Assembly (NCBI GenBank): GCA_004292855.1
Contig: RDXN01000030.1
Location: forward strand, 124,001 to 188,000
Origin: Cytophagales bacterium
Lineage (GTDB): Bacteria > Bacteroidota > Bacteroidia > Cytophagales > Spirosomataceae
Length of the DNA stretch: 64,000 nucleotides
Direction: 5' to 3'
Made by a program: the position numbers and the translations under genes. Below are positions 1-7,873 of this stretch, piece after piece; position 1 is the stretch's first letter; each line of letters begins with the position of its first letter. The notes under the pieces are model-generated. The model ran no database searches. It had not been told where the DNA came from and saw only the letters and a list, made by a program, of their open reading frames with translations.

Positions 1-846
1 GAAGATACGTTGGTCTATTTTGTACAAGGGTTGAATCGGAATGGCAAGCCTGTTAAAGTGACTGTTCGTTTGAAAGCCGATTCAATACCCTTCAGAATCC
101 CATCGAACCCCTACTCATTCGCTCGAAAGACCCGTTTTTCTACGTCCGGCTCAAAACCTGTAAACCAGGGTGCGGAGGTAAAGGGCGAAAAAGTCATAGA
201 CCTTTCAAGTGTAGAAGTCAAAGCCAAAGCTTCCTCCAAGTACCTGGATAACAAGTCCAAGCTTTTCAAAGCGGACGTTACTATCAATCAAGAAGAAATC
301 AAACAGCGCGTCGGCTCGCGAGCGGCAACCAATTTGGAAGAATTATTGATTGGGCGTGTTCCCGGCCTTGAGTTGGTTGGGGGCAGGATACGAATTAGAG
401 GACCGCAGTCTTTTGGGTCAAATACTCCTCTTTTGATTCTCGTCGATAATGCTCCAGCCGATTACTTGTTCGTAGAGGAATTGATGCGAAACTGGCAACT
501 AATCGAAAAAATAGAAATAGTCAAAAGCCTCAGTGGTAGCATTTTATACGGCTCAAGAGGGGGCGGGGGTATTGTTGCCATAACCACCAAAAACCTGCTT
601 AAAGCCACCAAAACCCCGCCTTCTCAATTCTCACTGGGGACTATTCTAAAAGTGGGCGGATTGACCCCTTCGCTCGGGCAAAAAAACGTGGATAGGTGGT
701 ATGTCTTCGTTGAATCAGATGGCATCAATCCCGTATTCATCCCGTTGAAAAAATCGGATTTACAATCGAGCCGTTATCTACAGATAGAAGGGATTTCGCA
801 AGACGGGCTTATTGTTTCGTTTCAACAGCGACTAGAAATAAAGTAA
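1..846 (+). CDS. TonB-plug surface protein, 5'-truncated by window
   Basis: The reading frame is open at base 1, so this is the C-terminal part of a longer protein; the TTG at base 10 is not a credible start. A TonB-dependent receptor plug-like domain lies at about residues 65-200: a segment similar to NLEELLIGRVPGLEL, then IRIRGPQS, LLILVDNAP and a closing GSRGGGGIVAITTKN. Plug domains of this kind follow MG2 or CarboxypepD_reg modules in outer-membrane or periplasmic Bacteroidetes proteins, and the short upstream stretch would fit such a module. No beta-barrel follows, so it is not a full receptor. The frame stops at 844-846, but a different frame continues in a coding-like way to 968 (separate entry), suggesting a frameshift. 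Ligand and role are unknown. Confidence 0.7.
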   Translation, partial: EDTLVYFVQGLNRNGKPVKVTVRLKADSIPFRIPSNPYSFARKTRFSTSGSKPVNQGAEVKGEKVIDLSSVEVKAKASSKYLDNKSKLFKADVTINQEEIKQRVGSRAATNLEELLIGRVPGLELVGGRIRIRGPQSFGSNTPLLILVDNAPADYLFVEELMRNWQLIEKIEIVKSLSGSILYGSRGGGGIVAITTKNLLKATKTPPSQFSLGTILKVGGLTPSLGQKNVDRWYVFVESDGINPVFIPLKKSDLQSSRYLQIEGISQDGLIVSFQQRLEIK

Positions 847-968
847 CTGTATTTCAACCCCAATGGGTACAATACAAAACTCAAACAACTCTTTATGTAA
901 CAGTAGAAGGTACTATTCAGGATAGAAGGCCCGTGTCTTCGAACTGGAAACTACCTGTAGAAAACTGA
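843..968 (+). pseudogene. Out-of-frame 3' tail of the plug protein
   Basis: Reading from 843 in the frame offset from the upstream gene gives 41 codons without a stop (VTVFQPQWVQYKTQTTLYV, then VEGTIQDRRPVSSNWKLPVEN) ending in TGA at 966-968. The composition, with regular beta-strand-like alternation, looks like real protein, while the in-frame reading stops abruptly at 844. The simplest explanation is a single-base indel near 800-845 that separated the last domain from the plug domain. It could be a true mutation or an assembly error. There is no start codon and no sign of independent translation. Confidence 0.5.
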
Positions 969-1015
969 GTCAAAATCAGGATGATTTTTAGAAATCACTC
1001 ATAGGCAAGAAAGGT

Positions 1016-1055
1016 CATTAAAAGTTAAAAAATTTGCATTAAAAGTTAAAAAATT
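1016..1055 (+). promoter_or_regulatory. LytTR-type direct-repeat operator
   Basis: A 19-bp sequence (CATTAAAAGTTAAAAAATT) occurs twice, at 1016-1034 and 1037-1055, with an exact 21-bp period. Each copy contains AAAGTTAAA (1021-1029 and 1042-1050), and these 9-mers are separated by 12 bp. The published LytTR regulator consensus is [TA][AC][CA]GTTN[AG][TG], in two copies with a 12-13 bp spacer, and each copy matches 8 of 9 positions. The site ends about 20 bp upstream of the probable -33 element of the precursor-peptide gene, where an activator of the ComE/AgrA/PlnC type would bind. No LytTR regulator gene is in the window. Confidence 0.6.
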
Positions 1056-1071
1056 AGTATTATAGGTTTTT

Positions 1072-1100
1072 TTATTACTTAGTTTCGGGCGTCTACTTTG
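1072..1100 (+). promoter_or_regulatory. Probable promoter of precursor peptide
   Basis: TTA at 1072-1074 and TACTTTG at 1094-1100 are 19 bp apart, close to the Bacteroidetes pattern TTG-N19-TAnnTTTG, although the -7 box is one base short. Transcription would begin near 1107, about 50 bp before the peptide start. Confidence 0.4.
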
Positions 1101-1157
1101 CATTGGCCGAAAGCCGGTGAGCGGATGTTCACCCCAACCCTTCGGCTAAACCATGAA

Positions 1158-1421
1158 ATGAAAAGTAAATTTCAGAATCTGGATTTTGGCTCGGTAGCCC
1201 TGCTGAGTCAGGATGAGCAACGGAAGGTAACGGGCGGGTATATTCCAAGTGCTGGTGGTGGCCCTGGGGGCGGCTGTCTCAAAAAAAATTGTACATATAA
1301 AATATGGACGGATTTCAACAAATATACACTTGCATCGGCAAGCTGTAATGTCACATCCATGCCAGGTAAGGATGAATGCCTGTATGTATGCTCACAGCCT
1401 GGTGGCTCTGCTTGCTCATAA
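1158..1421 (+). CDS. Double-glycine leader peptide, six-Cys core
   Basis: An 87-residue precursor. ATG 1158 (MKSKFQNL) is preferred over an upstream TTG because it gives a standard leader length. Residues 1-27 form a double-glycine leader ending LSQDEQRKVTGG, the pattern of Bacteroidetes GG-type natural product precursors (resembling TIGR04149) cut by C39 peptidases. Cleavage after G27 would release a 60-residue peptide starting YIPSAGGGPGGGC, with cysteines at 40, 45, 63, 74, 78 and 86, enough for three disulfides. Downstream genes supply thiol oxidoreductases, a C39 transporter, an adaptor and an outer-membrane channel, so this is the likely cargo. Bacteriocin, signal or other activity cannot be told from sequence. 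No lanthipeptide-type or radical SAM modification enzyme is present. Confidence 0.75.
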   Translation: MKSKFQNLDFGSVALLSQDEQRKVTGGYIPSAGGGPGGGCLKKNCTYKIWTDFNKYTLASASCNVTSMPGKDECLYVCSQPGGSACS

Positions 1422-1568
1422 GTAGGATACTTTTTTAACTCTGTTCTCTCCCTTTAGGTAATGGAATTTGGTTCTTATCATTGACAGTCTGGGGCAACAC
1501 ATAGTAGTTACACTCGAAACGAAGTAGAGATAAATTTTTTACCTAGAGGGAGAAGCCTTACAAAACTT

Positions 1569-2699
1569 ATGAAACACATCATCGCGTTTTTTCTCATTGG
1601 GTTTCTCTCAATATGCCCACTCAACACAAAGGCACAGTCTCCGTTTAAGGTGTATTTTACTTATGAAAAATGCGCTAAGAATAGGGATTTTAGTTTTGTA
1701 TTCCATGATGGTGAGAATGTAATTCCTGCAAAAGCTATTAAAACTGACAATGGATATATTGTCACTGGAAAGTTACGAACCCAATATAGCTATATAGAGA
1801 TTCTTGAAAAGAAAGATAGTTTATCAAGCTATTGTCAACGTTATGTGATAAGTAATGTACCAGCTAAAATTCAGTATGTTAGTTGTGACTCTTCAAGCAA
1901 AGAATCTTATTGGAGTGATGTCAAACTCAGTAACGCAGAGGATTGGAAAGGATATGCAAAAGATATGCATGAGTCTTTAAATGATGAATATGAATCATTG
2001 TTTAAGTTATATAGAAACTTGTCTATGGCACATGAAAAAGAAGATTTGATGAATATAGAAAAAGCCCAACAAAAACTTTTAGAAAAACAACTCAGTTACA
2101 TAAAAAATCACTTAGATAATTATAGCTCATTGTTTTTTTTAAGAGATATAATTGACCAAAAACAAGACCTTGAATCTGGTCAATATTTAGATATATTCAG
2201 GAGGTTTGCCAATGAGACCCAAAACAGCAATGAAGGAAAATTATTACTTAAAACAATTTTAACAAAACAAAGCCGCTTTGTAAGTAAGCCAGCCGTTGGT
2301 AGAAATGCCCCAAACCTCGAAGCTAAAGATATTAATGGAAGCATAGTTAGACTAAAAGATTTTCATAATAAATATGTTCTTGTTGCTTTTTGGGCGACTT
2401 GGTGTGCGCCCTGTGTTAAAGAAATTCCTGAACTTTTACAAATTCGTGCAAAATATGACGTAAAAAAATTAGACATAATAAGTATTTCGCTTGATGAAGA
2501 TAGGAAAAAACATTCAGCTTTTATTAAAAATAAAAAATTAGATTGGATACATATTTTGAGTACTAAAACTATTATCAGTGACTACTATATAAATGGTATC
2601 CCTGAGATGATACTTGTTGATCCAGATGGGAAAATTGTCTACCTAAGCGTAGGCAACAATCTTGATGAGTTACGAAATATATTGTCTTTGCATTTGTGA
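1569..2699 (+). CDS. TlpA-type periplasmic thioredoxin
   Basis: A 376-residue protein with an N-terminal signal peptide (residues 1 to about 22, ending TKAQ). The central region, about 23-245, is a poorly conserved alpha/beta segment of the DUF4369-like type often found before TlpA domains. A TlpA/ResA thioredoxin domain occupies about 247-376, with the active site WATWCAPC (C279, C282) and a cis-proline motif GIPEM. It should act in the periplasm as a thiol-disulfide oxidoreductase. Sitting between a cysteine-rich precursor and a VKOR protein, it probably reduces, isomerises or oxidises the peptide. The gene is visibly AT-rich compared with the GC-rich genes after 2769, which suggests separate acquisition. 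Confidence 0.8.
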   Translation: MKHIIAFFLIGFLSICPLNTKAQSPFKVYFTYEKCAKNRDFSFVFHDGENVIPAKAIKTDNGYIVTGKLRTQYSYIEILEKKDSLSSYCQRYVISNVPAKIQYVSCDSSSKESYWSDVKLSNAEDWKGYAKDMHESLNDEYESLFKLYRNLSMAHEKEDLMNIEKAQQKLLEKQLSYIKNHLDNYSSLFFLRDIIDQKQDLESGQYLDIFRRFANETQNSNEGKLLLKTILTKQSRFVSKPAVGRNAPNLEAKDINGSIVRLKDFHNKYVLVAFWATWCAPCVKEIPELLQIRAKYDVKKLDIISISLDEDRKKHSAFIKNKKLDWIHILSTKTIISDYYINGIPEMILVDPDGKIVYLSVGNNLDELRNILSLHL

Positions 2700-2768
2700 A
2701 TTAAGAGGAGTATCAAGTACATCATCGGAGGCTGTTAAGAATGACTAACCCATATTAAAACTTGACTC

Positions 2769-4172
2769 ATGAATCCCATCTACTATCTCTTCAAGACACT
2801 CGGTGTTCCATTCACCCGTTCTTATCTATTGGACTGGCTGGCTGATAGACAGCTAAACAGTCTCTCAGATTTTTCCAGTTTGCTGGATACTTACCGTGTC
2901 GCCAATCTGGCCGCTCGGCTGGAGCCGGGTCAACTCACCGAAGTGTCGCTGCCGTGCCTAGCTCATTGTCAGCCGGAAAATGAAGCTCCTGCTTTTGTGG
3001 TTATTACGGCAGTAGAAAATAGGCAGGTTGCCTATTTTGAGGGCAAAAAAACAAAGCGGGTGGCAGTAGCCGAGTTCGCTAAACTGTGGTCGGGGGCGGT
3101 GTTGCTGTTGGCCCCCGATGCCCAAAGCGGAGAGCCTAACTACGCTCAAAATCGCAAATCGCAACAGCGTCAAACCGGGCAACGGGTTTTGGCGGGGCTG
3201 GGGCTGGGGTTGCTGGCTCTGGTATTGTTAAACCAGACAACCAACGGCCCCGAAGCCGGTTGGCTGTTGGTGCAGTTTTTGGGTCTGGGGCTTTGTGTGC
3301 TGCTGCTAATCAATGAGTTTGGCAAGCCTGCGCTCTGGATCGGTAAGCTTTGTCAGGTGGGTAAACAAACCAACTGTCAGGCCGTGCTACATTCGCCGGG
3401 GGCCAGGTTGTTCGGGTGGTTGTCGCTGGCCGAGGTAGGGTTCGTCTATTTTTTGGGTACTATTTTTTCGTTTGCCTTGTCGTCGGCTCTGCCCGCAAAG
3501 GGGCTAGTGGCCGGGGCTGTGCTGCCCCTCACGCTTTGGTCGGTTTATTATCAGGGGCGGGTGGCCAAAGCATGGTGTACGCTCTGCTTGGGTGTTATGG
3601 CCGTGTTGTGGATTAGTTTTGGGGTAAGTTTTCCGTTGGGCGGCAGTCCGTTGGGCGGCATTCCGTCGGTTGCTCTCAATCAGCTAGGGGCATTAGGGGG
3701 TTCGTGGCTGGTGGCTGCGGGGCTTTGGTTTCTGGTGAGGCCGTTTGTGGTAACTACTCAACAAAAAAGGGGTGTGGATGGGGAATTAGGTCGCTGGCGG
3801 CATAATAGTTCATTGTTCTTGGCCTCGCTACGTGGACAATCATCTACCGATTTAGCTCCATTACCCGATGAGGATCAGATTGGTAGCCCGGATGCTCCCG
3901 TTGTGCTAACGATGGTGAGCAACCCACACTGTAACCCCTGCAAAGATGCCTACCGGGAATTGACCACCTGGCAGAACTACTTTTGCGATGAACTGCAACT
4001 CCGCATTCGGCACATCAACAGTGGCGAAGAACGATACCAAACCCACGACACGTGGGCCGAACAAGCGGCTATTGAGTACACGCCTACGCTATTCATAAAT
4101 GGTCGGAAACTACCCGAACCCTACAGCGTTAACGACATTCGGTATCACATCCGCGCCCTAGCCGAAGCATGA
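2769..4172 (+). CDS. C39-like/VKOR/thioredoxin fusion oxidoreductase
   Basis: A 467-residue protein in three parts. Residues 1 to about 118 resemble the C39 peptidase of the next gene (compare LPCLAHCQPENEAPAFVV and EFAKLWSGAVLLLAPD with its own PCIVHWGQNHFVVVY and FESRWAT regions), but the catalytic Cys segment is missing and the His and Asp positions are replaced, so it should be inactive. Residues about 140-320 form a multi-pass VKOR domain with loop cysteines C195 and C203 and the CTLC redox centre C270/C273. Residues about 360-467 are a thioredoxin-like domain with NPHCNPC (C388, C391). VKOR proteins oxidise thioredoxin-like partners using quinones, so this should make disulfides in periplasmic substrates. 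The stop overlaps the transporter start (ATGA), implying translational coupling. Confidence 0.85.
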   Translation: MNPIYYLFKTLGVPFTRSYLLDWLADRQLNSLSDFSSLLDTYRVANLAARLEPGQLTEVSLPCLAHCQPENEAPAFVVITAVENRQVAYFEGKKTKRVAVAEFAKLWSGAVLLLAPDAQSGEPNYAQNRKSQQRQTGQRVLAGLGLGLLALVLLNQTTNGPEAGWLLVQFLGLGLCVLLLINEFGKPALWIGKLCQVGKQTNCQAVLHSPGARLFGWLSLAEVGFVYFLGTIFSFALSSALPAKGLVAGAVLPLTLWSVYYQGRVAKAWCTLCLGVMAVLWISFGVSFPLGGSPLGGIPSVALNQLGALGGSWLVAAGLWFLVRPFVVTTQQKRGVDGELGRWRHNSSLFLASLRGQSSTDLAPLPDEDQIGSPDAPVVLTMVSNPHCNPCKDAYRELTTWQNYFCDELQLRIRHINSGEERYQTHDTWAEQAAIEYTPTLFINGRKLPEPYSVNDIRYHIRALAEA

Positions 4173-6532
4173 AATCGTTCCCCCTCTTCCAACAACCCGA
4201 CACTATGGACTGCGGCCCTACGTGCCTTCGTATGATTGCGAAGCACTACGGGCGTAGTTATACCATGCCCTACCTGCGCGAGATCACGGAAATTGGCAAA
4301 GATGGGGTTTCGCTGTTGGGTATCGCGCAGGCCGCCGAACGGGTTGGCTTCCGAACGTTGGCCGTTCGCATCCCGTTTTCGCGGTTAGCCGCCGAGGCTC
4401 CTATGCCCTGCATTGTGCATTGGGGGCAGAATCATTTTGTGGTCGTTTATCGGGTTAAAAAGTCGGCAGTAGCAGTGGGCAGTCGGCAAAAAACCGAGCA
4501 GGTGTTTGTGGCTGATCCGTCGGGTGGGTTAGTTACCTATAGCCGTGCTGAGTTCGAAAGTCGCTGGGCTACGTCTGTTACAGATGGGGAGCCTACGGGC
4601 GTAGCCCTGCTGCTGGAAACGACTCCCCGTTTTTTGGAGGAAAGAGACCTAACCGACCCGCCGGACCGCCCCGGTCCCTCTCTTGGCGAAGGAGAAGGGG
4701 GGAGGCCGGCCAAGGGGGTGGGGTTTGGTATGTTGCTGGGTTATTTGTGGCAACACAAATCGCTGTTGGTGCAGTTGGGGCTAGGGTTGGCGGTAGGGTC
4801 GGTGTTGCAGTTGGTATTGCCGTTTCTGACGCAATCGGTAGTCGATACGGGCATCAACACCCGCAATCTCAATTTCATTTATTTGGTGCTGGCGGCTCAA
4901 TTGGCCCTGTTTGTGGGGCGTATGGCCGTTGAGTTTCTACGTAGCTGGATTCTTTTACACATCTCAACCCGCATTAACCTTAGCATCCTGTCGGACTTCC
5001 TGATTAAACTGCTCAAGCTGCCCATTTCATTTTTCGATACCAAACTCACCGGCGATATTCTCCAGCGCATCGGCGATCACAGCCGCATCGAGCAGTTTCT
5101 GACCGGCACGTCGCTTTCTACCTTGTTCTCAGTGTTCAATCTGCTGGTGTTCAGTGTGGTAGCGGCTATGTTCAACCTTACTATTTTTGGAGTGTTCGTG
5201 GTGTCGTCTATTCTCTACACCGCCTGGATCGTGGTGTTTTTGCGGTATCGGCGGCAGCTTAACCACAAGCAGTTTGCGCTGGCGTCGCAAAACCAAAGCA
5301 GCCTGATTCAGTTGGTGCAGGCCCTGCCCGAAATCAAACTCAATAACGCCGAGCATTACAAACGCTGGGAGTGGGAGAACTTGCAGGTGCGGCAGTTCAG
5401 ACTGAACATCAAAAGCATGGCCATCGGGCAATACCAACAGGCCGGGGCGATGTTTTTGAATGAAGGGCGCAACATTCTGATCACGTTTTTGTCGGCAACG
5501 GCGGTGGTCAACGGGCAAATGACACTGGGCGGCATGCTGGCCCTGCAATACATCATCGGGCAGTTGAACGGCCCCATTGAGCAACTGATTGGGTTTATTC
5601 AGCATTATCAGGATGCCCAAATTAGTTTAGAGCGTCTCAACGAAATTCATGAGCAACCGGATGAAATGCGAGAGGGGATGCTGGCCGTTGCACCCAACCG
5701 GGCGGCTTCGCTCGAATTGCGGGATCTGTGGTTTACCTACCCCGGCGCGGGCAATGAGCCGATTCTGAAAGGACTCAACCTGACCATTCCGGCGGGCAAA
5801 GTCACGGCCATTGTTGGTACAAGCGGCAGCGGCAAAACCACCCTGCTCAAACTTTTGCTCAAGTTTTATGAGCCAACGAAGGGAGGAGTTTACCTGCACC
5901 CCACCGACCTGTCGGACCGCCCCGACTCCTCACCAGTAGGGAGGGGAGAAGTTCCCGACGCATCAGCCGTCTCCCCCAACGGGGGGTTAGGGGGGCTTTT
6001 ATCCGATATCAGTCACCGGGCGTGGCGGGCGCGGTGCGGAACGGTATTGCAGGATGGGTTTGTCTTTTCGGATACGATTGCCAACAACGTTGCCGTTTGC
6101 GACGAGTCGCCACAGCTTAACCAACTACTTCATGCTGTGCAGGTGGCCAATATCCAGCCGTTTATTGAGGAGTTGCCCTTGAAATATAATACCAAAATCG
6201 GAGCCGATGGAAACGGTATAAGTCAGGGACAGCGGCAACGGTTGCTGATGGCGCGGGCCGTTTATAAAAACCCGGATTACCTGTTTTTAGACGAGGCCAC
6301 CAACGCCCTAGACGCCAATAACGAGAGCGTGATTCTCCGAAACTTAACCCAGTTTTTTCGGGGTAGAACCGTGGTCGTGGTCGCGCACCGGCTCAGTACG
6401 GTTAAAAACGCCGACCAAATTGTGGTCATGGAAGGGGGGCAGATTGTGGAAGTCGGTACGCACACCGAGCTTACCGCCCGCTACGGTCGCTATTACGAAC
6501 TGGTTCGGAATCAACTGGAACTGGCGGGGTAA
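4169..6532 (+). CDS. C39 peptidase-containing ABC transporter (PCAT)
   Basis: A 787-residue transporter that would cut the double-glycine leader and export the peptide. The N-terminal C39 domain has catalytic C15 in MDCGPTC, His in QNHFVVVY and Asp in ADPSGG. A six-helix exporter domain occupies about 195-480. The nucleotide-binding domain has Walker A GTSGSGKTT (about 550-558), the signature ISQGQRQ (about 685), Walker B YLFLDEATNALD (about 703) and H-loop VVVAHRLST. Two low-complexity inserts interrupt it: about residues 162-187 between the peptidase and membrane domains, and about 578-611 between Walker A and the Q-loop (VLQDGF). Both derive from a repeat (separate entries) and account for its excess over the usual length of about 730. 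All catalytic motifs are intact. Confidence 0.92.
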   Translation: MKSFPLFQQPDTMDCGPTCLRMIAKHYGRSYTMPYLREITEIGKDGVSLLGIAQAAERVGFRTLAVRIPFSRLAAEAPMPCIVHWGQNHFVVVYRVKKSAVAVGSRQKTEQVFVADPSGGLVTYSRAEFESRWATSVTDGEPTGVALLLETTPRFLEERDLTDPPDRPGPSLGEGEGGRPAKGVGFGMLLGYLWQHKSLLVQLGLGLAVGSVLQLVLPFLTQSVVDTGINTRNLNFIYLVLAAQLALFVGRMAVEFLRSWILLHISTRINLSILSDFLIKLLKLPISFFDTKLTGDILQRIGDHSRIEQFLTGTSLSTLFSVFNLLVFSVVAAMFNLTIFGVFVVSSILYTAWIVVFLRYRRQLNHKQFALASQNQSSLIQLVQALPEIKLNNAEHYKRWEWENLQVRQFRLNIKSMAIGQYQQAGAMFLNEGRNILITFLSATAVVNGQMTLGGMLALQYIIGQLNGPIEQLIGFIQHYQDAQISLERLNEIHEQPDEMREGMLAVAPNRAASLELRDLWFTYPGAGNEPILKGLNLTIPAGKVTAIVGTSGSGKTTLLKLLLKFYEPTKGGVYLHPTDLSDRPDSSPVGRGEVPDASAVSPNGGLGGLLSDISHRAWRARCGTVLQDGFVFSDTIANNVAVCDESPQLNQLLHAVQVANIQPFIEELPLKYNTKIGADGNGISQGQRQRLLMARAVYKNPDYLFLDEATNALDANNESVILRNLTQFFRGRTVVVVAHRLSTVKNADQIVVMEGGQIVEVGTHTELTARYGRYYELVRNQLELAG
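4652..4722 (+). repeat. In-frame repeat insert 1 in transporter gene
   Basis: A GC-rich palindromic stretch begins with ACCGACCCGCCGGACCGCC and continues with CCCTCTC...GGAGAAGGGGGGAGG, which can pair with itself. It shares 20 of 22 starting bases with the second insert at 5903. It encodes a Pro/Gly/Asp-rich linker (LTDPPDRPGP) and contains no stop. Confidence 0.6.
5903..6000 (+). repeat. In-frame repeat insert 2 in transporter gene
   Basis: It starts with ACCGACCTGTCGGACCGCC, as insert 1 does, then has CCTCACCAGTAGGGAGGGG and CCCCCAACGGGGGG hairpins. It is read in the same frame as insert 1 (PTDLSDRPDS against LTDPPDRPGP). It adds about 35 residues between Walker A and the Q-loop, where family members normally have a short IxxDG segment. 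Confidence 0.65.
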
Positions 6533-7873
6533 ATGGAACAGCAACAAAATCACTGGACAAACGAAATCGTGGGCGGTCGGCGGAGCGGTCCGGTGGTGGT
6601 GCCTACTATCGAACTCCGTAGCCCTGATGTAAACGAGGTGCTGGGTCAACCCCCGGCCTGGCTCGTTCGCTGGGGTATATCGCTCGTCTTTCTGGTGTTG
6701 CTCGTGCTGCTCGGCATTGCCTGGTTCATCCACTACCCCGACCGGGTCTCGGCTCCGTTGCGGGTGTTGGCCGTGAGTCCGCCCCGGCCTGTAGTCACGC
6801 GCACCGAGGGCAAACTCGAACGCCTGTTTGTAGTTGATGATCAGCCCGTTCGGGCGGGACAGGTGCTGGCCTGGCTCGAAAGCACTGCCGACCACGCCGA
6901 AGTACTCGCACTGGATCGGGTCGCCGACACGCTCGTGCAACGCGCCAACGGCAATCGGCTCGAACGGGTGCAAACCGTATCGATTCCCCTGTTTTTTCGG
7001 CTAGGCGAGGTGCAACGATCCTACCAAACGTTTCAGGAGGCTTTTGTGCGGGCCAAAGCGTCGTTGGCTAACGGCCTGAACAGCCAGAAAGGGCAGGTGC
7101 TGACTAACGACGTTGGCCAACTCCAAAGCCTGTACGAAAACGGGCAGGCACAATTGGATAACCTGGAAGCCGACCTGCAATTGGCCGCCGAGGAGTTGGA
7201 TAGTCAGGAGCGGTTGAGCAAACGCGGGCTGGTATCACGCAATGAGTACCGGCAGGCTCTCAGTCGTTATCTGAGTCGCAAGCAGGCGTACGAACAGGCC
7301 CGTTCCAGCCTGAACAGCAATCGGTTATCGCAGAATGGGAAACGACAGGAGCAACTGGAACTTCAACGCACCGTAACTGATGGGCGCGTGAGTTTAGTGC
7401 AGGCCATCAACACGCTCAAAAGTGATCTGGAAGCCTGGAAACAGCGATACGTGGCTGTTGCCCCCGTTGCCGGGCGGTTTTCGATGGCCACGACGTTGCA
7501 GGAAGGGCAGTACCTGAAAACAGGACAGGAATTGGGGCATGTGTTACCGCCCGATGGTCGGTACTACGGCGAAATGCTCGTTGGGCAGTACAACTTTGGC
7601 AAGGTGCGCGTGGGACAACGAGTGCTGGTGCAATTGCCAAGCTATCCGCACGAGCAATTCGGGTCTGTTGAGGGAGAGGTAAAAGCTATTGGAGCCATGC
7701 CCCGCGACACGGCCTTCCGCATCCAAGTGGTTTTCCCAAACGGCCTCATGACCACTGCCCACCACCCCATTCCTTACCGAACGGGGCTAGTAGCCTCTGG
7801 CCAAATCATCACCGAGGACACTCGGTTGCTGGAGCGACTCTTTCACGAATTTCTCCGGGTCGTCAGGCAATGA
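6533..7873 (+). CDS. HlyD-family membrane fusion protein
   Basis: A 446-residue periplasmic adaptor linking the ABC transporter to the outer-membrane channel. ATG directly follows the transporter stop (TAAATG). One membrane helix lies at about 43-66 (ISLVFLVLLVLLGIAWFI). A biotinyl-lipoyl-like half domain (GKLERLFVVDDQPVRAGQVLAWLES) comes next, then a long coiled-coil hairpin (about 150-300), the second lipoyl half (VAPVAGRFSMATTLQEGQYL) and a beta-barrel region. This is the standard order for bacteriocin and type I secretion adaptors. The 3' end overlaps the next gene by ATGA. Confidence 0.9.
   Translation: MEQQQNHWTNEIVGGRRSGPVVVPTIELRSPDVNEVLGQPPAWLVRWGISLVFLVLLVLLGIAWFIHYPDRVSAPLRVLAVSPPRPVVTRTEGKLERLFVVDDQPVRAGQVLAWLESTADHAEVLALDRVADTLVQRANGNRLERVQTVSIPLFFRLGEVQRSYQTFQEAFVRAKASLANGLNSQKGQVLTNDVGQLQSLYENGQAQLDNLEADLQLAAEELDSQERLSKRGLVSRNEYRQALSRYLSRKQAYEQARSSLNSNRLSQNGKRQEQLELQRTVTDGRVSLVQAINTLKSDLEAWKQRYVAVAPVAGRFSMATTLQEGQYLKTGQELGHVLPPDGRYYGEMLVGQYNFGKVRVGQRVLVQLPSYPHEQFGSVEGEVKAIGAMPRDTAFRIQVVFPNGLMTTAHHPIPYRTGLVASGQIITEDTRLLERLFHEFLRVVRQ

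Noticed and set aside
6344-6973. 209-codon minus-strand frame across the transporter/HlyD junction
   Set aside because: Overlaps two well-supported genes with intact ABC motifs; no recognisable protein features.
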